From contig NZ_BMWZ01000006.1 in assembly GCF_014651495.1 (NCBI RefSeq), forward strand, positions 260,697 to 324,696: a DNA stretch of 64,000 nt, written 5' to 3'. Below the pieces are notes generated by a model. That model saw only the letters and a list, made by a program, of their open reading frames with translations. It made no database searches and was not told where the DNA came from. A program made the position numbers and the translations under genes. The DNA comes from Algibacter mikhailovii. GTDB lineage: Bacteria > Bacteroidota > Bacteroidia > Flavobacteriales > Flavobacteriaceae. Below, in pieces: positions 9,601-18,455 of the stretch (its first letter is position 1; each line of letters begins with the position of its first letter).

Positions 9601-9698
9601 CTGGAAGTAACATTTCTAGTAACACGCTTAGCGGATACGATTTTGGAAACTATCCAACCGTACAATCTTTTAGCTTTAGCCTTAATTTAACATTTTAA
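6645..9698 (+). CDS. SusC/RagA family TonB-linked outer membrane transporter, PUL 1
   Basis: TonB-dependent outer membrane importer of oligosaccharides, 1017 residues, the usual SusC size. Signal peptide, about 1-25 (ends VSAQ). A CarboxypepD_reg-like domain, about 29-103, contains '[23 protein letters not shown]'. A TonB-box-like segment '[13 protein letters not shown]' follows, then the plug domain with the SusC signature '[26 protein letters not shown]', here around residues 205-230. The rest is a 22-strand beta barrel ending in the aromatic residue of 'FSFSLNLTF'. The partner SusD is 13 bp downstream. Its leader of more than 500 bases holds two candidate promoters and operators. Confidence 0.96.
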   Translation: [1017 protein letters not shown]

Positions 9699-9711
9699 AA
9701 AAAAAAAAAAT

Positions 9712-11271
9712 ATGAAAACATTTAAATTTATATTCTTATTAATTGGAGTATCATTAATGGGGTGTTCAGATTTGGAAGAAAAGCCAATAGGTATATTAGC
9801 CCCCGATGGTTTTTTTCAAACAACAAAAGATATTCAAACAGCTGTTGAGGGTGCTAAAACCCATGCTATCAACGAAAAGTTTTGGGGTAGAAAACTTTCT
9901 ATAGCCTTAATGTTAAGATCGGATATGGTAAACCTTCAATCTGATCAAACAAGAAGGGTAGAACATGATATGCTTACTACTTTAACCGATAATGGTATGA
10001 TTAGTGAGTTTTGGTTAAAAACTTATCAAGGCATTGCTGCAGCTAACCTAGCTATTGAAGGCGCTGCACAGGTAGATGTAGCTGATGATTTGAAAAACCC
10101 TATTGTTGCTCAAGCCTATTTTATTAGAGCTTTCTATTACTTTCATTTAGTAAGACAGTTTGGGGCTATTCCTTATCTTGATGCTAACGTAACTGATGCT
10201 GAAGCGGGCGGTTCAATTGGTAGAACGCCAGCAGCGGAAGTATATGCTAATATCATCAAAGATTTAGAATTTGCTAAGACATGGTTACCACCAACACAAC
10301 CATCTGCAGGTATTCCTTCAAAAGCAGCAGCAAGCTCATATTTGTCACTAGTGTATTTAACTATGGCAGGTACAAGTGATAAAGCTATGTTTCAAAAAGC
10401 GTATGATGAGGCCGTAGAGGTTATTACTACTTCGGAATACGGATTGGATTTAGATTCAAATTTTCAAAACCTTTTCAATGCTAACGTAATTGATGGTTCT
10501 CCGGAGCCCATATTTGCATTAGACTATAATAATGTAGAGGCTTCTGATAATGCTTACGATCAAGTGGCGCCAATGACTGGTATTAGAGGTGATGATAGAA
10601 ATTCAGGTGGTGGATGGTCTGTTGCTGTTCCTACCGAAGCTGTATATGCATCTTTTGATCAAGCAGATTACAGAACTAGAGTGAGTTTTGAAGAAGAAGC
10701 AAATATTGGTGGTACTTTTGTAACCTATGAGAATTTTACAATAAGTGGACACGTTCATGCTAGAAACACACCATATATTGCTAAGTACACACGTTACCCG
10801 GGTCCATTCGCTCGTGGTAGTGGTAGAGCAACAAGTCATAATTATTCAATGATTCGTTTTGCAGAAGTATTATTAATAGCTGCAGAGGCCGGTGTAGAAA
10901 TTGGTCAAACAGGTCCAGCACTTTCTTATTTAAATAGAGTTAGGACTAGAGCTAGATTGGGTGGAGCCTATAAAACAGGTGCCGATGTAGAAATGACATT
11001 TGCTCCAAGTGCTGTTCCTGCAGATCTTACAAGTATTACTGTTGCTGATGTCTTAGAAGAGCGTAGAATAGAATTAGCTTTTGAGGGCAAAAGATGGTAT
11101 GACATTGCAAGAAGAAGATTAGGTGACGCTGGAAATGGCGATGTGTTTGGTGCTGGAGGTTATGAAGGTGCTAAACCTGATTTTGACGAAAATGATTATT
11201 TAATGCCATTACCTGGTGATGAGTTAGATAGAAATCCAAATTTACAACCAAATAATCCTGGTTATAATTAA
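9712..11271 (+). CDS. SusD/RagB family nutrient-binding lipoprotein, PUL 1
   Basis: Outer-membrane surface lipoprotein of 519 residues that caps the SusC barrel and binds the glycan. The signal peptide ends in a lipobox 'SLMGC' with C18 as lipidation site. The N-terminal SusD-like domain with TPR-type helices ('AQAYFIRAFYYFHLVRQFGAIPYLD') is followed by the RagB/SusD C-terminal part ('EVLLIAAEAGVEIG', 'VLEERRIELAFEGKRWYDIARRR') and the usual end 'PGDELDRNPNLQPNN'. It is separated from susC1 only by a run of 14 adenines (9697-9710), so the two are co-transcribed. Confidence 0.96.
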   Translation: MKTFKFIFLLIGVSLMGCSDLEEKPIGILAPDGFFQTTKDIQTAVEGAKTHAINEKFWGRKLSIALMLRSDMVNLQSDQTRRVEHDMLTTLTDNGMISEFWLKTYQGIAAANLAIEGAAQVDVADDLKNPIVAQAYFIRAFYYFHLVRQFGAIPYLDANVTDAEAGGSIGRTPAAEVYANIIKDLEFAKTWLPPTQPSAGIPSKAAASSYLSLVYLTMAGTSDKAMFQKAYDEAVEVITTSEYGLDLDSNFQNLFNANVIDGSPEPIFALDYNNVEASDNAYDQVAPMTGIRGDDRNSGGGWSVAVPTEAVYASFDQADYRTRVSFEEEANIGGTFVTYENFTISGHVHARNTPYIAKYTRYPGPFARGSGRATSHNYSMIRFAEVLLIAAEAGVEIGQTGPALSYLNRVRTRARLGGAYKTGADVEMTFAPSAVPADLTSITVADVLEERRIELAFEGKRWYDIARRRLGDAGNGDVFGAGGYEGAKPDFDENDYLMPLPGDELDRNPNLQPNNPGYN

Positions 11272-11435
11272 TAGTTTTTTCAATAGTTTGAGTTAGTTTA
11301 GTTTTTTGTTCTTGGGTTTGCATTTATTAATTATGCAAACCTAAGGATTAAAAAAAAACGCGAAAAAGGAGCTATTGAATTCTGAAGCATAAAATATAGT
11401 GAAAGGATTTAAATAGAATCTATTTGAATTTTCTC

Positions 11436-11482
11436 AAAATGGGTTTACAACTTAAACATAAAGTTGTAAACCCATTTTTTTT
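11436..11482 (+). terminator. Rho-independent terminator after susCD1
   Basis: A perfect 18-bp inverted repeat (11436-11453 with 11461-11478), loop of seven bases, followed by a T-run. It should end the susC1-susD1 transcript before the GH88 operon, which then needs its own promoter (11581-11626). Confidence 0.9.
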
Positions 11483-11580
11483 ATTAGTGTGCTTTATAAT
11501 GCATGAATCATTTATTTTATAAATCAACGCATTTAAAAATAGAGGTTGTAACTTTTTGTTAGTGAGTGGTTTGTATTTTA

Positions 11581-11626
11581 TTACCCCTTTTTTGTATTAC
11601 TACATGAATGGTTTAACATATTTTTG
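11581..11626 (+). promoter_or_regulatory. Candidate HTCS-dependent promoter, copy 2 (GH88 operon)
   Basis: CCCTTTTTTGTA (11585-11596), CTACAT (11600-11605), GTTT (11611-11614) and a -7 box TATTTTTG (11619-11626) have the same spacing as the copy at 6161-6206. The -7 box ends five bases before the GH88 ATG, so the transcript would be leaderless or nearly so. Confidence 0.55.
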
Positions 11627-11631
11627 AACCT

Positions 11632-12846
11632 ATGAGAAATACATATATTAAAAGCGTTAGTCACTTTGTCCTTGTTCTTGCCTTTGTTTTTGGGTTTACC
11701 TTTTTTTTTGCATGCAAATCTAAAAATGAAAATAAGACCCAGGACACTCAAATAAACCTTGATGAATTATTACATGCGAGATATGCCAAACTATTGCACT
11801 ATGAGTTAGATTCCATGGCGTTTCCAAGAAGCTTCTCTAATGATGATAAAGTCATAAAAAAAGTACCATCTAAAGATTGGTGTAGTGGTTTTTTTCCGGG
11901 AAACCTTTGGCAAATTTATAAGCTCACAGGAAATGAAGCTTTTAAAAAACGAGCCCAACAATGGACTACTTTTGTAGAAAAAGAGAAGTTCAATGATAGA
12001 ACCCATGACATGGGCTTTAAGGTGTTTTGTAGTTTTGGTCAAGGCCTAAGTGTCAATCCCAACAATCAAGATTATAAAGATATAATCGTAAAAAGTGCCC
12101 AAACATTAAGCACGCGGTTTGATGAAAACATAGGGAGTATTCGTTCCTGGGACCACCATGCAGATATATGGCAATTTCCTGTAATTATAGATAATATGAT
12201 GAACTTGGAGTTGTTATTTGAAGCTACAAAAATATCGGGAGATAGTTTATATCATAATATCGCTGTAAAGCATGCAAATACGACCATGAAAAATCATTTT
12301 AGAACAGATGATAGTACATGGCATGTTTTAGATTATGATACCATTACTGGTCAGGTGAGGGCAAGGGTAACTCATCAAGGGTTTGATGATAATTCAGCCT
12401 GGGCACGAGGCCAAGGGTGGGCTATTAATGGTTACACAATGGCATACCGTTACACCAAAGACGAAAGGTTTTTAAATAGAGCTGTGGCCACAGCTAATTT
12501 TTTTATAAATCATAAAAACCTGCCAAAAGATGGAATTCCATATTGGGATTTTGATAATCCAGATATTCCAAATGTTTCAAGAGATGCATCGGCCGCGGCA
12601 ATAGTAGCATCAGGTTTAGTAGAGCTTTATGGGTATACTAATAATGAGGACTATTTAAAATATAGTAAAAAGGTTATTTCAACTCTGAAATCACAAGAAT
12701 ACATATTGCCAAAAGAAGTTGATATTCCGTTTGTATTAGACCATAGTTTTGGTGATTGGTCTAAAAGATCTGAAATGGATGAGCCCATAGTTTATGGAGA
12801 TTATTACTTCCTAGAAACATTATTAAAATTAAAAAAATTAGACTAA
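11632..12846 (+). CDS. GH88 unsaturated glucuronyl hydrolase, lipoprotein
   Basis: Hydrolyses the 4,5-unsaturated uronic acid left at the non-reducing end by polysaccharide lyases, 404 residues, exported. A long hydrophobic signal precedes a loose lipobox 'FFAC' (C28). GH88 signatures of the alpha/alpha barrel are present: 'HDMGF' with D126, 'DNMMNLELL' with D187 (the two aspartates that correspond to the hydration pair in characterised enzymes), 'SAWARGQGWAINGY' and 'RDASAAAIVASGLVEL'. It is the first gene of an operon with GH2 and a lyase-family gene, so the substrate is probably a uronate-containing algal glycan processed by a lyase. The stop abuts the GH2 start codon. Confidence 0.92.
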   Translation: MRNTYIKSVSHFVLVLAFVFGFTFFFACKSKNENKTQDTQINLDELLHARYAKLLHYELDSMAFPRSFSNDDKVIKKVPSKDWCSGFFPGNLWQIYKLTGNEAFKKRAQQWTTFVEKEKFNDRTHDMGFKVFCSFGQGLSVNPNNQDYKDIIVKSAQTLSTRFDENIGSIRSWDHHADIWQFPVIIDNMMNLELLFEATKISGDSLYHNIAVKHANTTMKNHFRTDDSTWHVLDYDTITGQVRARVTHQGFDDNSAWARGQGWAINGYTMAYRYTKDERFLNRAVATANFFINHKNLPKDGIPYWDFDNPDIPNVSRDASAAAIVASGLVELYGYTNNEDYLKYSKKVISTLKSQEYILPKEVDIPFVLDHSFGDWSKRSEMDEPIVYGDYYFLETLLKLKKLD

Positions 12847-15270
12847 ATGATATTTAAATTAACAACATTGAGGACGTTTAAACGTTTAATGCTTTGCTTT
12901 ATTACTGCTTTATGTATGCAATCTGTTCAAGGACTTCAGGATAGGACTAAAGTGAAGATCAATGATGATTGGTTATATCTAGAGAATAATACTACTGATA
13001 TTAATGATGTGCTAAGCCAAAACAATTGGGAACCTATTAATTTGCCCCATAGTTGGAATGCTTTAGATGCTACTGATTTAAATCCAGGTTATAGAAGAAG
13101 TGGAAGTTGGTATAAGAAGACATTAGATATACCAAATGTTATACAAGGAGAGATTTATCAATTGTATTTTGAAGGTGTAAATATTGAAAGTGAAGTTTTT
13201 GTAAATGGGAAAAAAGTAGGTGCTCATATTGGCGGCTATATTGGCTTTACAATTGATATTAGTGATGCTATAACTCCTGGTAAAAATGATATTTTGGTAC
13301 GAGCAGATAATGGCTACAATCCAGAAGTTATTCCTTCTCAAAAAAGTGATTTTTTTATTTTTGGAGGCATTACAAGAGATGTATGGTTTGAAACACTTCC
13401 TGCGGAACATGTGTCAGAATTAAAAATTACTACTCCAAAAGTTTTTCAAGCAAATGCTGAACTAAAGGCCATAATTAAGATTGAAAATCCAGCTAAAAAT
13501 ACTAAACTAAAAGTTAGAGCGTCGTTAGTGGATGCCGCTGGCGTGTCTATTGCCTCATCAGTTTTTAAAATAAAAGATAATAGGTCTGAGGTATACTTTA
13601 AAAATATTAAAAACCCTAAACTTTGGGATACTGACAATCCCAACTTGTATACCTTATCAATTGAACTTATTGAAGGCAAAACAGTAAAAGATAACGTATC
13701 TGAAAGTGTTGGGTTTAGGTGGTTTGAATTTAAGGATCACGGTGCCTTTTATCTTAATGGTAAGCGCCTACTTTTAAGAGGGACACACAGGCATGAAGAG
13801 CATGCGGGTGTTGGTGCAGCTATGAGTAATGCCCAGCATAGAGCAGATATGAAACTTATTAAGGATATGGGTGCTAACTTTGTGAGATTAGCCCATTACC
13901 CTCAAGATCCCGAGGTGTATAAGGCTTGTGATGAATTGGGTTTACTGGTTTGGGATGAATTGCCATGGTGTAGAGGAGGCGTTGGTAATGATACTTGGAA
14001 AAAGAATACCAAGACGATGCTCAAAGAAATAATAAATCAAAACTATAATCATCCAAGTGTTATTATTTGGTCTTTAGGGAATGAGATGTATTGGTTGCCT
14101 GATTTTGAAAATGGCGGTGATACAGGTCAGATGAATAGTTTTTTAAAGGAACTAAATGATTATGCCCATGAGCTTGATCCTTCAAGAAAAACAGCTATAC
14201 GGAAATATTATGAAGGATCAGATATCGTAGATGTCTTTTCACCATCCATATGGTCCGGTTGGTATTCCGGGAGTTATAAAAGTTATCAAAAAGCCATAGA
14301 CCAATATAAAGAAGAATACCCGCACTTTTTGCATGCGGAATATGGGGGCTCTAGTCATGTTGGTAGGCATACGGAAAATCCTATTACGGGTGAAGGTCAA
14401 ATTCAATCGGATGGCTGGGAAGAGGCCATAGTACAAACCGATGTTGCTAATATTGCCCAAATAGGAGATTGGAGCGAAAATTATATTGTAGATTTATTTG
14501 ATTGGCATTTAATAATATCAGAAAACGATCCAACTTTTGTCGGTAATATACAATGGGCTTTTAAAGATTTTGGAACACCCTTACGCCCTGAGAATGCAAT
14601 TCCTTATATGAATCAAAAAGGTTTGGTAGATAGAGCGGGTAACCCAAAAGATGCTTTTTATGTTTTTAAAAGCTACTGGAGTAATGAACCCTTTACTTAC
14701 ATAGAGTCACATACCTGGACGGAGCGCCAAGGGGCAAAAGGTAAATCTAGAGATATAAGTGTTTATAGCAATTGTCCGGAGGTAGAGCTATTTTTAAACG
14801 GTAAAAGTCTTGGGACTAAAAAACGGGATACAAAAGCTTTTCCGGCTTCTGGTTTAAATTGGACACTTAATTTTGAAGAAGGTGAAAACACCTTGGTATC
14901 CGTTGGTAAAACTAAAGCAAATAAAACGGTTAAAGATGAATTAAAATTAAATTATAGGTATACCAAAAACACTAAAGCGGTTGGTTTAGAATTAAGTTAT
15001 AAGCTTTTAGATGATGGAAATTACTTAGTAACCGCTACAGCTCATGATAAAAATGGCTTACGATGTCTGGATTACGAGAATAGAGTTTATTTTCAATGTC
15101 TTTCTGGTGGAGAAAGTCATAAAAGTCTTGGAACACCTACAGGTAGTGAATCCATTGAAATGGCAAATGGTGTGGCTTCAATCCTAGTTAAAAGAGATTC
15201 AAAAGAAGAACCTTTAAAGGTTATGGTGCTTAATCAAAGTTTTAAAGGAACATATTTAGTTATAGATTAG
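12847..15270 (+). CDS. GH2 family glycoside hydrolase, exported
   Basis: Retaining exo-acting glycosidase of 807 residues, probably beta-galactosidase or beta-glucuronidase type, periplasmic (signal peptide, about 1-29). Jelly-roll sugar-binding domain, about 35-190; Ig-like domain, about 190-295; TIM barrel from about 297 with 'FYLNGKRLLLRGTHRHEEH'. Acid/base E413 is in 'NHPSVIIWSLGNE' and nucleophile E498 in 'HAEYGG'. C-terminal Ig-like domains include 'EVELFLNGKSLGTKK'. The start codon directly follows the GH88 stop, implying translational coupling. Within this operon a role on glucuronate- or galactose-linked oligosaccharides is inferred; specificity cannot be read from sequence alone. 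Confidence 0.9.
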   Translation: MIFKLTTLRTFKRLMLCFITALCMQSVQGLQDRTKVKINDDWLYLENNTTDINDVLSQNNWEPINLPHSWNALDATDLNPGYRRSGSWYKKTLDIPNVIQGEIYQLYFEGVNIESEVFVNGKKVGAHIGGYIGFTIDISDAITPGKNDILVRADNGYNPEVIPSQKSDFFIFGGITRDVWFETLPAEHVSELKITTPKVFQANAELKAIIKIENPAKNTKLKVRASLVDAAGVSIASSVFKIKDNRSEVYFKNIKNPKLWDTDNPNLYTLSIELIEGKTVKDNVSESVGFRWFEFKDHGAFYLNGKRLLLRGTHRHEEHAGVGAAMSNAQHRADMKLIKDMGANFVRLAHYPQDPEVYKACDELGLLVWDELPWCRGGVGNDTWKKNTKTMLKEIINQNYNHPSVIIWSLGNEMYWLPDFENGGDTGQMNSFLKELNDYAHELDPSRKTAIRKYYEGSDIVDVFSPSIWSGWYSGSYKSYQKAIDQYKEEYPHFLHAEYGGSSHVGRHTENPITGEGQIQSDGWEEAIVQTDVANIAQIGDWSENYIVDLFDWHLIISENDPTFVGNIQWAFKDFGTPLRPENAIPYMNQKGLVDRAGNPKDAFYVFKSYWSNEPFTYIESHTWTERQGAKGKSRDISVYSNCPEVELFLNGKSLGTKKRDTKAFPASGLNWTLNFEEGENTLVSVGKTKANKTVKDELKLNYRYTKNTKAVGLELSYKLLDDGNYLVTATAHDKNGLRCLDYENRVYFQCLSGGESHKSLGTPTGSESIEMANGVASILVKRDSKEEPLKVMVLNQSFKGTYLVID

Positions 15271-15282
15271 AAGATTTTGGCC

Positions 15283-16107
15283 ATGAAAATAAGGAGATTC
15301 TGTTTTGCGTTTTCATGTGTGTTATTATTTTTATCATGCCGACAAACTGATTTTGAACGTTTAGAAGCCGTTGTTAAGGATCAGGTTATGGCTGATGCCG
15401 CCAAATATTTAGATGTAAAACCTGTAACCGTTACGGCTAGTATTGCGCCTAGGAGTGCTGGTACAAAGCATGACTTCTATTCTGAAGGTGATTATTGGTG
15501 GCCAAATCCTAAATATCCTGATAGCGCTTACATAAGAAAAGATGGACTGTCTAATCCAGATAATTTTGTAGCACATAGGCAGGCCATGATTCGGTTAAGT
15601 CAAATTTCAGGAGCATTGGCATCCGCTTATCTAATTACCAATGATACCTTGTATTTAAATAAATTAATGCCCCATTTAAGGGCTTGGTTTGTGAATGAGG
15701 CTACTAAGATGAATCCGCATTTACTGTATGCACAAGCTATAAAAGGCCGTGTAACAGGAAGAGGTATAGGCATCATAGATACTATACATTTGATAGAAGT
15801 GGCGCTTGCGGTACAAGTGATAGAAAGCGCAAAACAATTTCCGCAACAAGATGTGAAAACTATAAAAAGCTGGTTTTCGTCGTATTTAGAATGGTTAATT
15901 ACCCATGAATATGGGCTGAAAGAACGCAATAATGGCAACAACCATAGTACATGCTGGGCTATGCAGGTGGCGGCATTTGCAAGACTAACAGGAAATAAAA
16001 AACAAATAGAATTTTGTTCAGCATTTTATAAAAAGGAATTGCTACCAAACCAAATGAGCGCAGATGGTAGTTTCCCAAAAGAATTATCAAGAACAAAGCC
16101 CGCCTGA
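15283..16107 (+). pseudogene. Alginate-lyase-superfamily polysaccharide lyase, 3'-truncated
   Basis: N-terminal two-thirds of an alginate-lyase-fold protein (PF05426 type; PL5/PL38-like). Lipoprotein signal ends 'LFLSC' (C19). An alpha-toroid core includes 'GDYWWPNPKYPDSAYIRKDG' and the catalytic-type N219-N220-H221 in 'GNNHSTCWAMQ'. The family normally continues after 'ADGSFPKELSRTKP' with a Tyr-containing segment and about 100 more residues. Here, right after that motif, the frame meets a stop and the DNA becomes part of a different gene. The ATG at 15283 is preferred over a TTG six bases upstream, 12 bp after GH2. Related PL38 enzymes act on glucuronan, which would fit GH88, but the fragment is probably inactive. 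Confidence 0.75.
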
Positions 16108-17413
16108 AAACTTATTGGCATATACAGATTTCGACGTTTCTACAAATGTGCTAGGTTTTCAAAAAGCATGGGAACCGCATGGCAAGGATTTTGACCAAAA
16201 CGCAACACCATATTTATGGCAAGAAACCAAAGGGAAAAATCTTTTGGGTGCTATTAACTATTTGGCCAGTGAAGAACTCAATGTGTTTTCATTTTTAACC
16301 TTTAATGTTGATGGCGATGATAGAAATATATTCCCACATATTTTAAAAGTATCTAAAGCGGAATATGAAGCCTATGCCAGCGTAAAGAGAAACAAAGAGG
16401 CTTGGGAAACGCTGTTTCATAAAACAAGATTTGATGTTTCTAAATTGGACCAATGGGAACGTGTTTTTGAGTATGCTGAAACAAAAGGGATGTTTTTACA
16501 TTTTAAAACCCATGAAACAGAAACAGATCATTTAATGGATAAAGGCGTTTTTGGAACAGAAGGAAAGTTGTATTACAGAGAGCTTATTGCTAGGTTTGGG
16601 CATCATTTATCCATGAATTGGAATTTGGGCGAAGAAAACAACCAACCCATTCAGGAAGTTCTAAAGGTGGCGAACTACGTCTCTAAGTTAGATGCATATC
16701 ATAGTCATTTAGTGATCCATACCTTCCCGAATAAAGACGATAGATATGCTGAATTAATAGGAGAGCAGTCGCCTTTAACCGGAGCTTCATTACAATTACG
16801 TCATCCCGAATTTATTGATGTTCACGGTAGAGTTTTAAAATGGCGAGAAAAATCTAATGCTACGGGGAGAAAATGGGCCTTAGCCGTTGACGAACCTGGT
16901 AAAGCAAATATAGCGCTTTTACCAGATGACGAAGATCCGGAGCATAATTATGCCAGATCAAGGGCTATGTGGGGTACGCTTATGGCTGGAGGCTTTGGCG
17001 TAGAGTGGTACTTTGGGTATGCCAGTCCAAATTCAGATTTAACTTGTCAAGATTTTAGGAGTCGTGATTTATTCTGGGATCAAAATAGGTATGCATTACA
17101 CTTTTTCAATAAATATATCCCATTCTGGGAGATGGAACCTCGAGATGATTTAATTATTTCTGAGGGTTTCTCTTATTGTTTGGCTAAAACAGGGGAGATA
17201 TACGCCATTTATGCTGAAGGGGGCGTGGAAAAAGTAAAACTGAATTTAGGGGGTTCTGGAAAAGAGTTTTTAGTACAATGGTATAACCCTAGGCATGGCG
17301 GTGTCCTGGAATTAGGAACCATTACGTCCGTTCGTGCCTCTGGAAATGTTGAACTCGGTATGCCTCCATCCGAAAATAATAAGGATTGGGTTATACTTAT
17401 TTCTTTAAAATAA
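16064..17413 (+). pseudogene. DUF5060/collagen-binding-type putative glycoside hydrolase, 5'-truncated
   Basis: The true homology starts near base 16097 at 'SPPENLLAYTDFD'. The first dozen codons (from the ATG at 16064) are lyase sequence read in another frame, so this start is an artefact. The rest is a TIM-barrel protein of the DUF5060/putative collagen-binding group: 'GKNLLGAINYLASEELNVFSFLTFNVDGDDRN', here only in part, 'MFLHFKTHETE', 'RELIARFGHHLSMNWNLGEEN', 'GVEWYFGYA' and a C-terminal beta domain ('WYNPRHGG'). The signal peptide and the N-terminal domain are missing. It lies in a different frame from the upstream lyase, so no fusion protein is made. It is the last gene of the GH88 operon. 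Confidence 0.75.
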
Positions 17414-17450
17414 AAAAGCCCATACTGTTAAATAGTATAGGCTTTTAAAA
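17412..17450. terminator. Bidirectional terminator between PUL 1 and PUL 2
   Basis: Imperfect hairpin AAAAGCCCATACT / AGTATAGGCTTTT with A- and T-rich flanks, lying between two convergent genes only 52 bases apart. It can serve both strands. Confidence 0.75.
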
Positions 17451-17465
17451 ACGAAATAGACGAAA

Positions 17466-18455
17466 CTAGAACACAATAAATTTCTTGACCATGCTGTTAT
17501 TGTTTGTATCATTAATACCTGCAAAATAAACGCCTTTACTCATTTGACTTAGGGGAATAATGCCACTACCTGAAATCTCCTTAAAAGTTATGTTACGCCC
17601 TGATAAGTCATAGACATGGACTTTTAGGTTTTGAAAGTTTGATTCTTTTACATTTAAGATTAAACCTTCATTCTTTTTGTAGAAAATTGATATCGCATCA
17701 GACAATTGAGAGGAATTTACACCTAGAGTATAATTACACCCATTAAATACATCTAAAAGACTTTCTCCTGATTTGTTAACCGTTACTAGCCTATTGGTTC
17801 CAGTAACTGTTCCACAAGTGTCTTCCGGCCCAGGCGTTTCTTCAGTACCCCATGCATTTCCATTAAGATATTTATATTCAAATACTATAGGATAATTTAA
17901 TGGTGTTGGTAATCTAAAAGTTCCACTATGGATGTCACCGTTTACGTTAGGTAAAGCCAAATTACCAGGATTCCATCCGTTAAAAGGCCCTGCTATGTGA
18001 ATGCCATTTCCAGAAACAGAACTTTCATTAGACATATCTACGTTTAATGTTACTTCAAAACTTGTACCTGACGCATTACAACCTCCAAAAGGAACAGCAG
18101 TCAAAACTACTGGCACTCCGGAATCATTTACATATAAAAACCTGTTGCCGTTGGACGGAGCGCAAGGATATCCAGCTTGCTCTTCAGCACCCCAAGCGTT
18201 GCCGTTCAAGAATTTATATTCATGCCATCCTGAATTTAATTGAATAGTTGCAGAATAAACACTTGTAGAGCCTTCCTGAGTAAGCATGGTGCTTGTTGTA
18301 TTCCAGTCATTTATAGTACCTACTGCATGAATACCATCTGGGCTAATAGTCTGTCCGGACATATCTACTTTAAGGGTGACATCTACTTGAGCTGTGGTTT
18401 GAAAAGAGACAAGTAGCATAAGAGCTAAAAAACTTAGAATGTAATTTGTTTTCAT
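17466..18455 (-). CDS. Secreted protein with two E-set/glycan-binding-like repeats and T9SS domain
   Basis: 329 residues. Signal peptide, about 1-22 (ends 'TTAQ'). Two homologous modules of about 110 residues each (about 23-130 and 131-240) share 'VTLKVDM', 'GIHAVGTINDWN' / 'GIHIAGPFNGWN' and 'YKFLNGNAWGAEE' / 'YKYLNGNAWGTEE', a pattern like AMPK/CBM48-type E-set domains. The C-terminal 75 residues are a T9SS sorting domain ('LKVHVYDLSGRNITF', end 'VKKFIVF'), so the protein is secreted or anchored at the surface. It is the last gene of the PUL 2 strand, behind two GH30 enzymes. A glycan-binding role is inferred and no catalytic motif is seen. Confidence 0.75.
   Translation of the reverse strand: MKTNYILSFLALMLLVSFQTTAQVDVTLKVDMSGQTISPDGIHAVGTINDWNTTSTMLTQEGSTSVYSATIQLNSGWHEYKFLNGNAWGAEEQAGYPCAPSNGNRFLYVNDSGVPVVLTAVPFGGCNASGTSFEVTLNVDMSNESSVSGNGIHIAGPFNGWNPGNLALPNVNGDIHSGTFRLPTPLNYPIVFEYKYLNGNAWGTEETPGPEDTCGTVTGTNRLVTVNKSGESLLDVFNGCNYTLGVNSSQLSDAISIFYKKNEGLILNVKESNFQNLKVHVYDLSGRNITFKEISGSGIIPLSQMSKGVYFAGINDTNNNSMVKKFIVF

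Noticed and set aside
15277-15282. TTG start giving two extra residues to the lyase gene
   Set aside because: The ATG at 15283 starts a normal lipoprotein signal; TTG starts are rare here.
16064-17413. A genuine lyase-DUF5060 fusion enzyme
   Set aside because: The two parts are in different reading frames and the lyase frame stops at 16107.
18001-18247. Plus-strand ORFs inside the T9SS protein gene
   Set aside because: Antisense shadows of a clear coding sequence.
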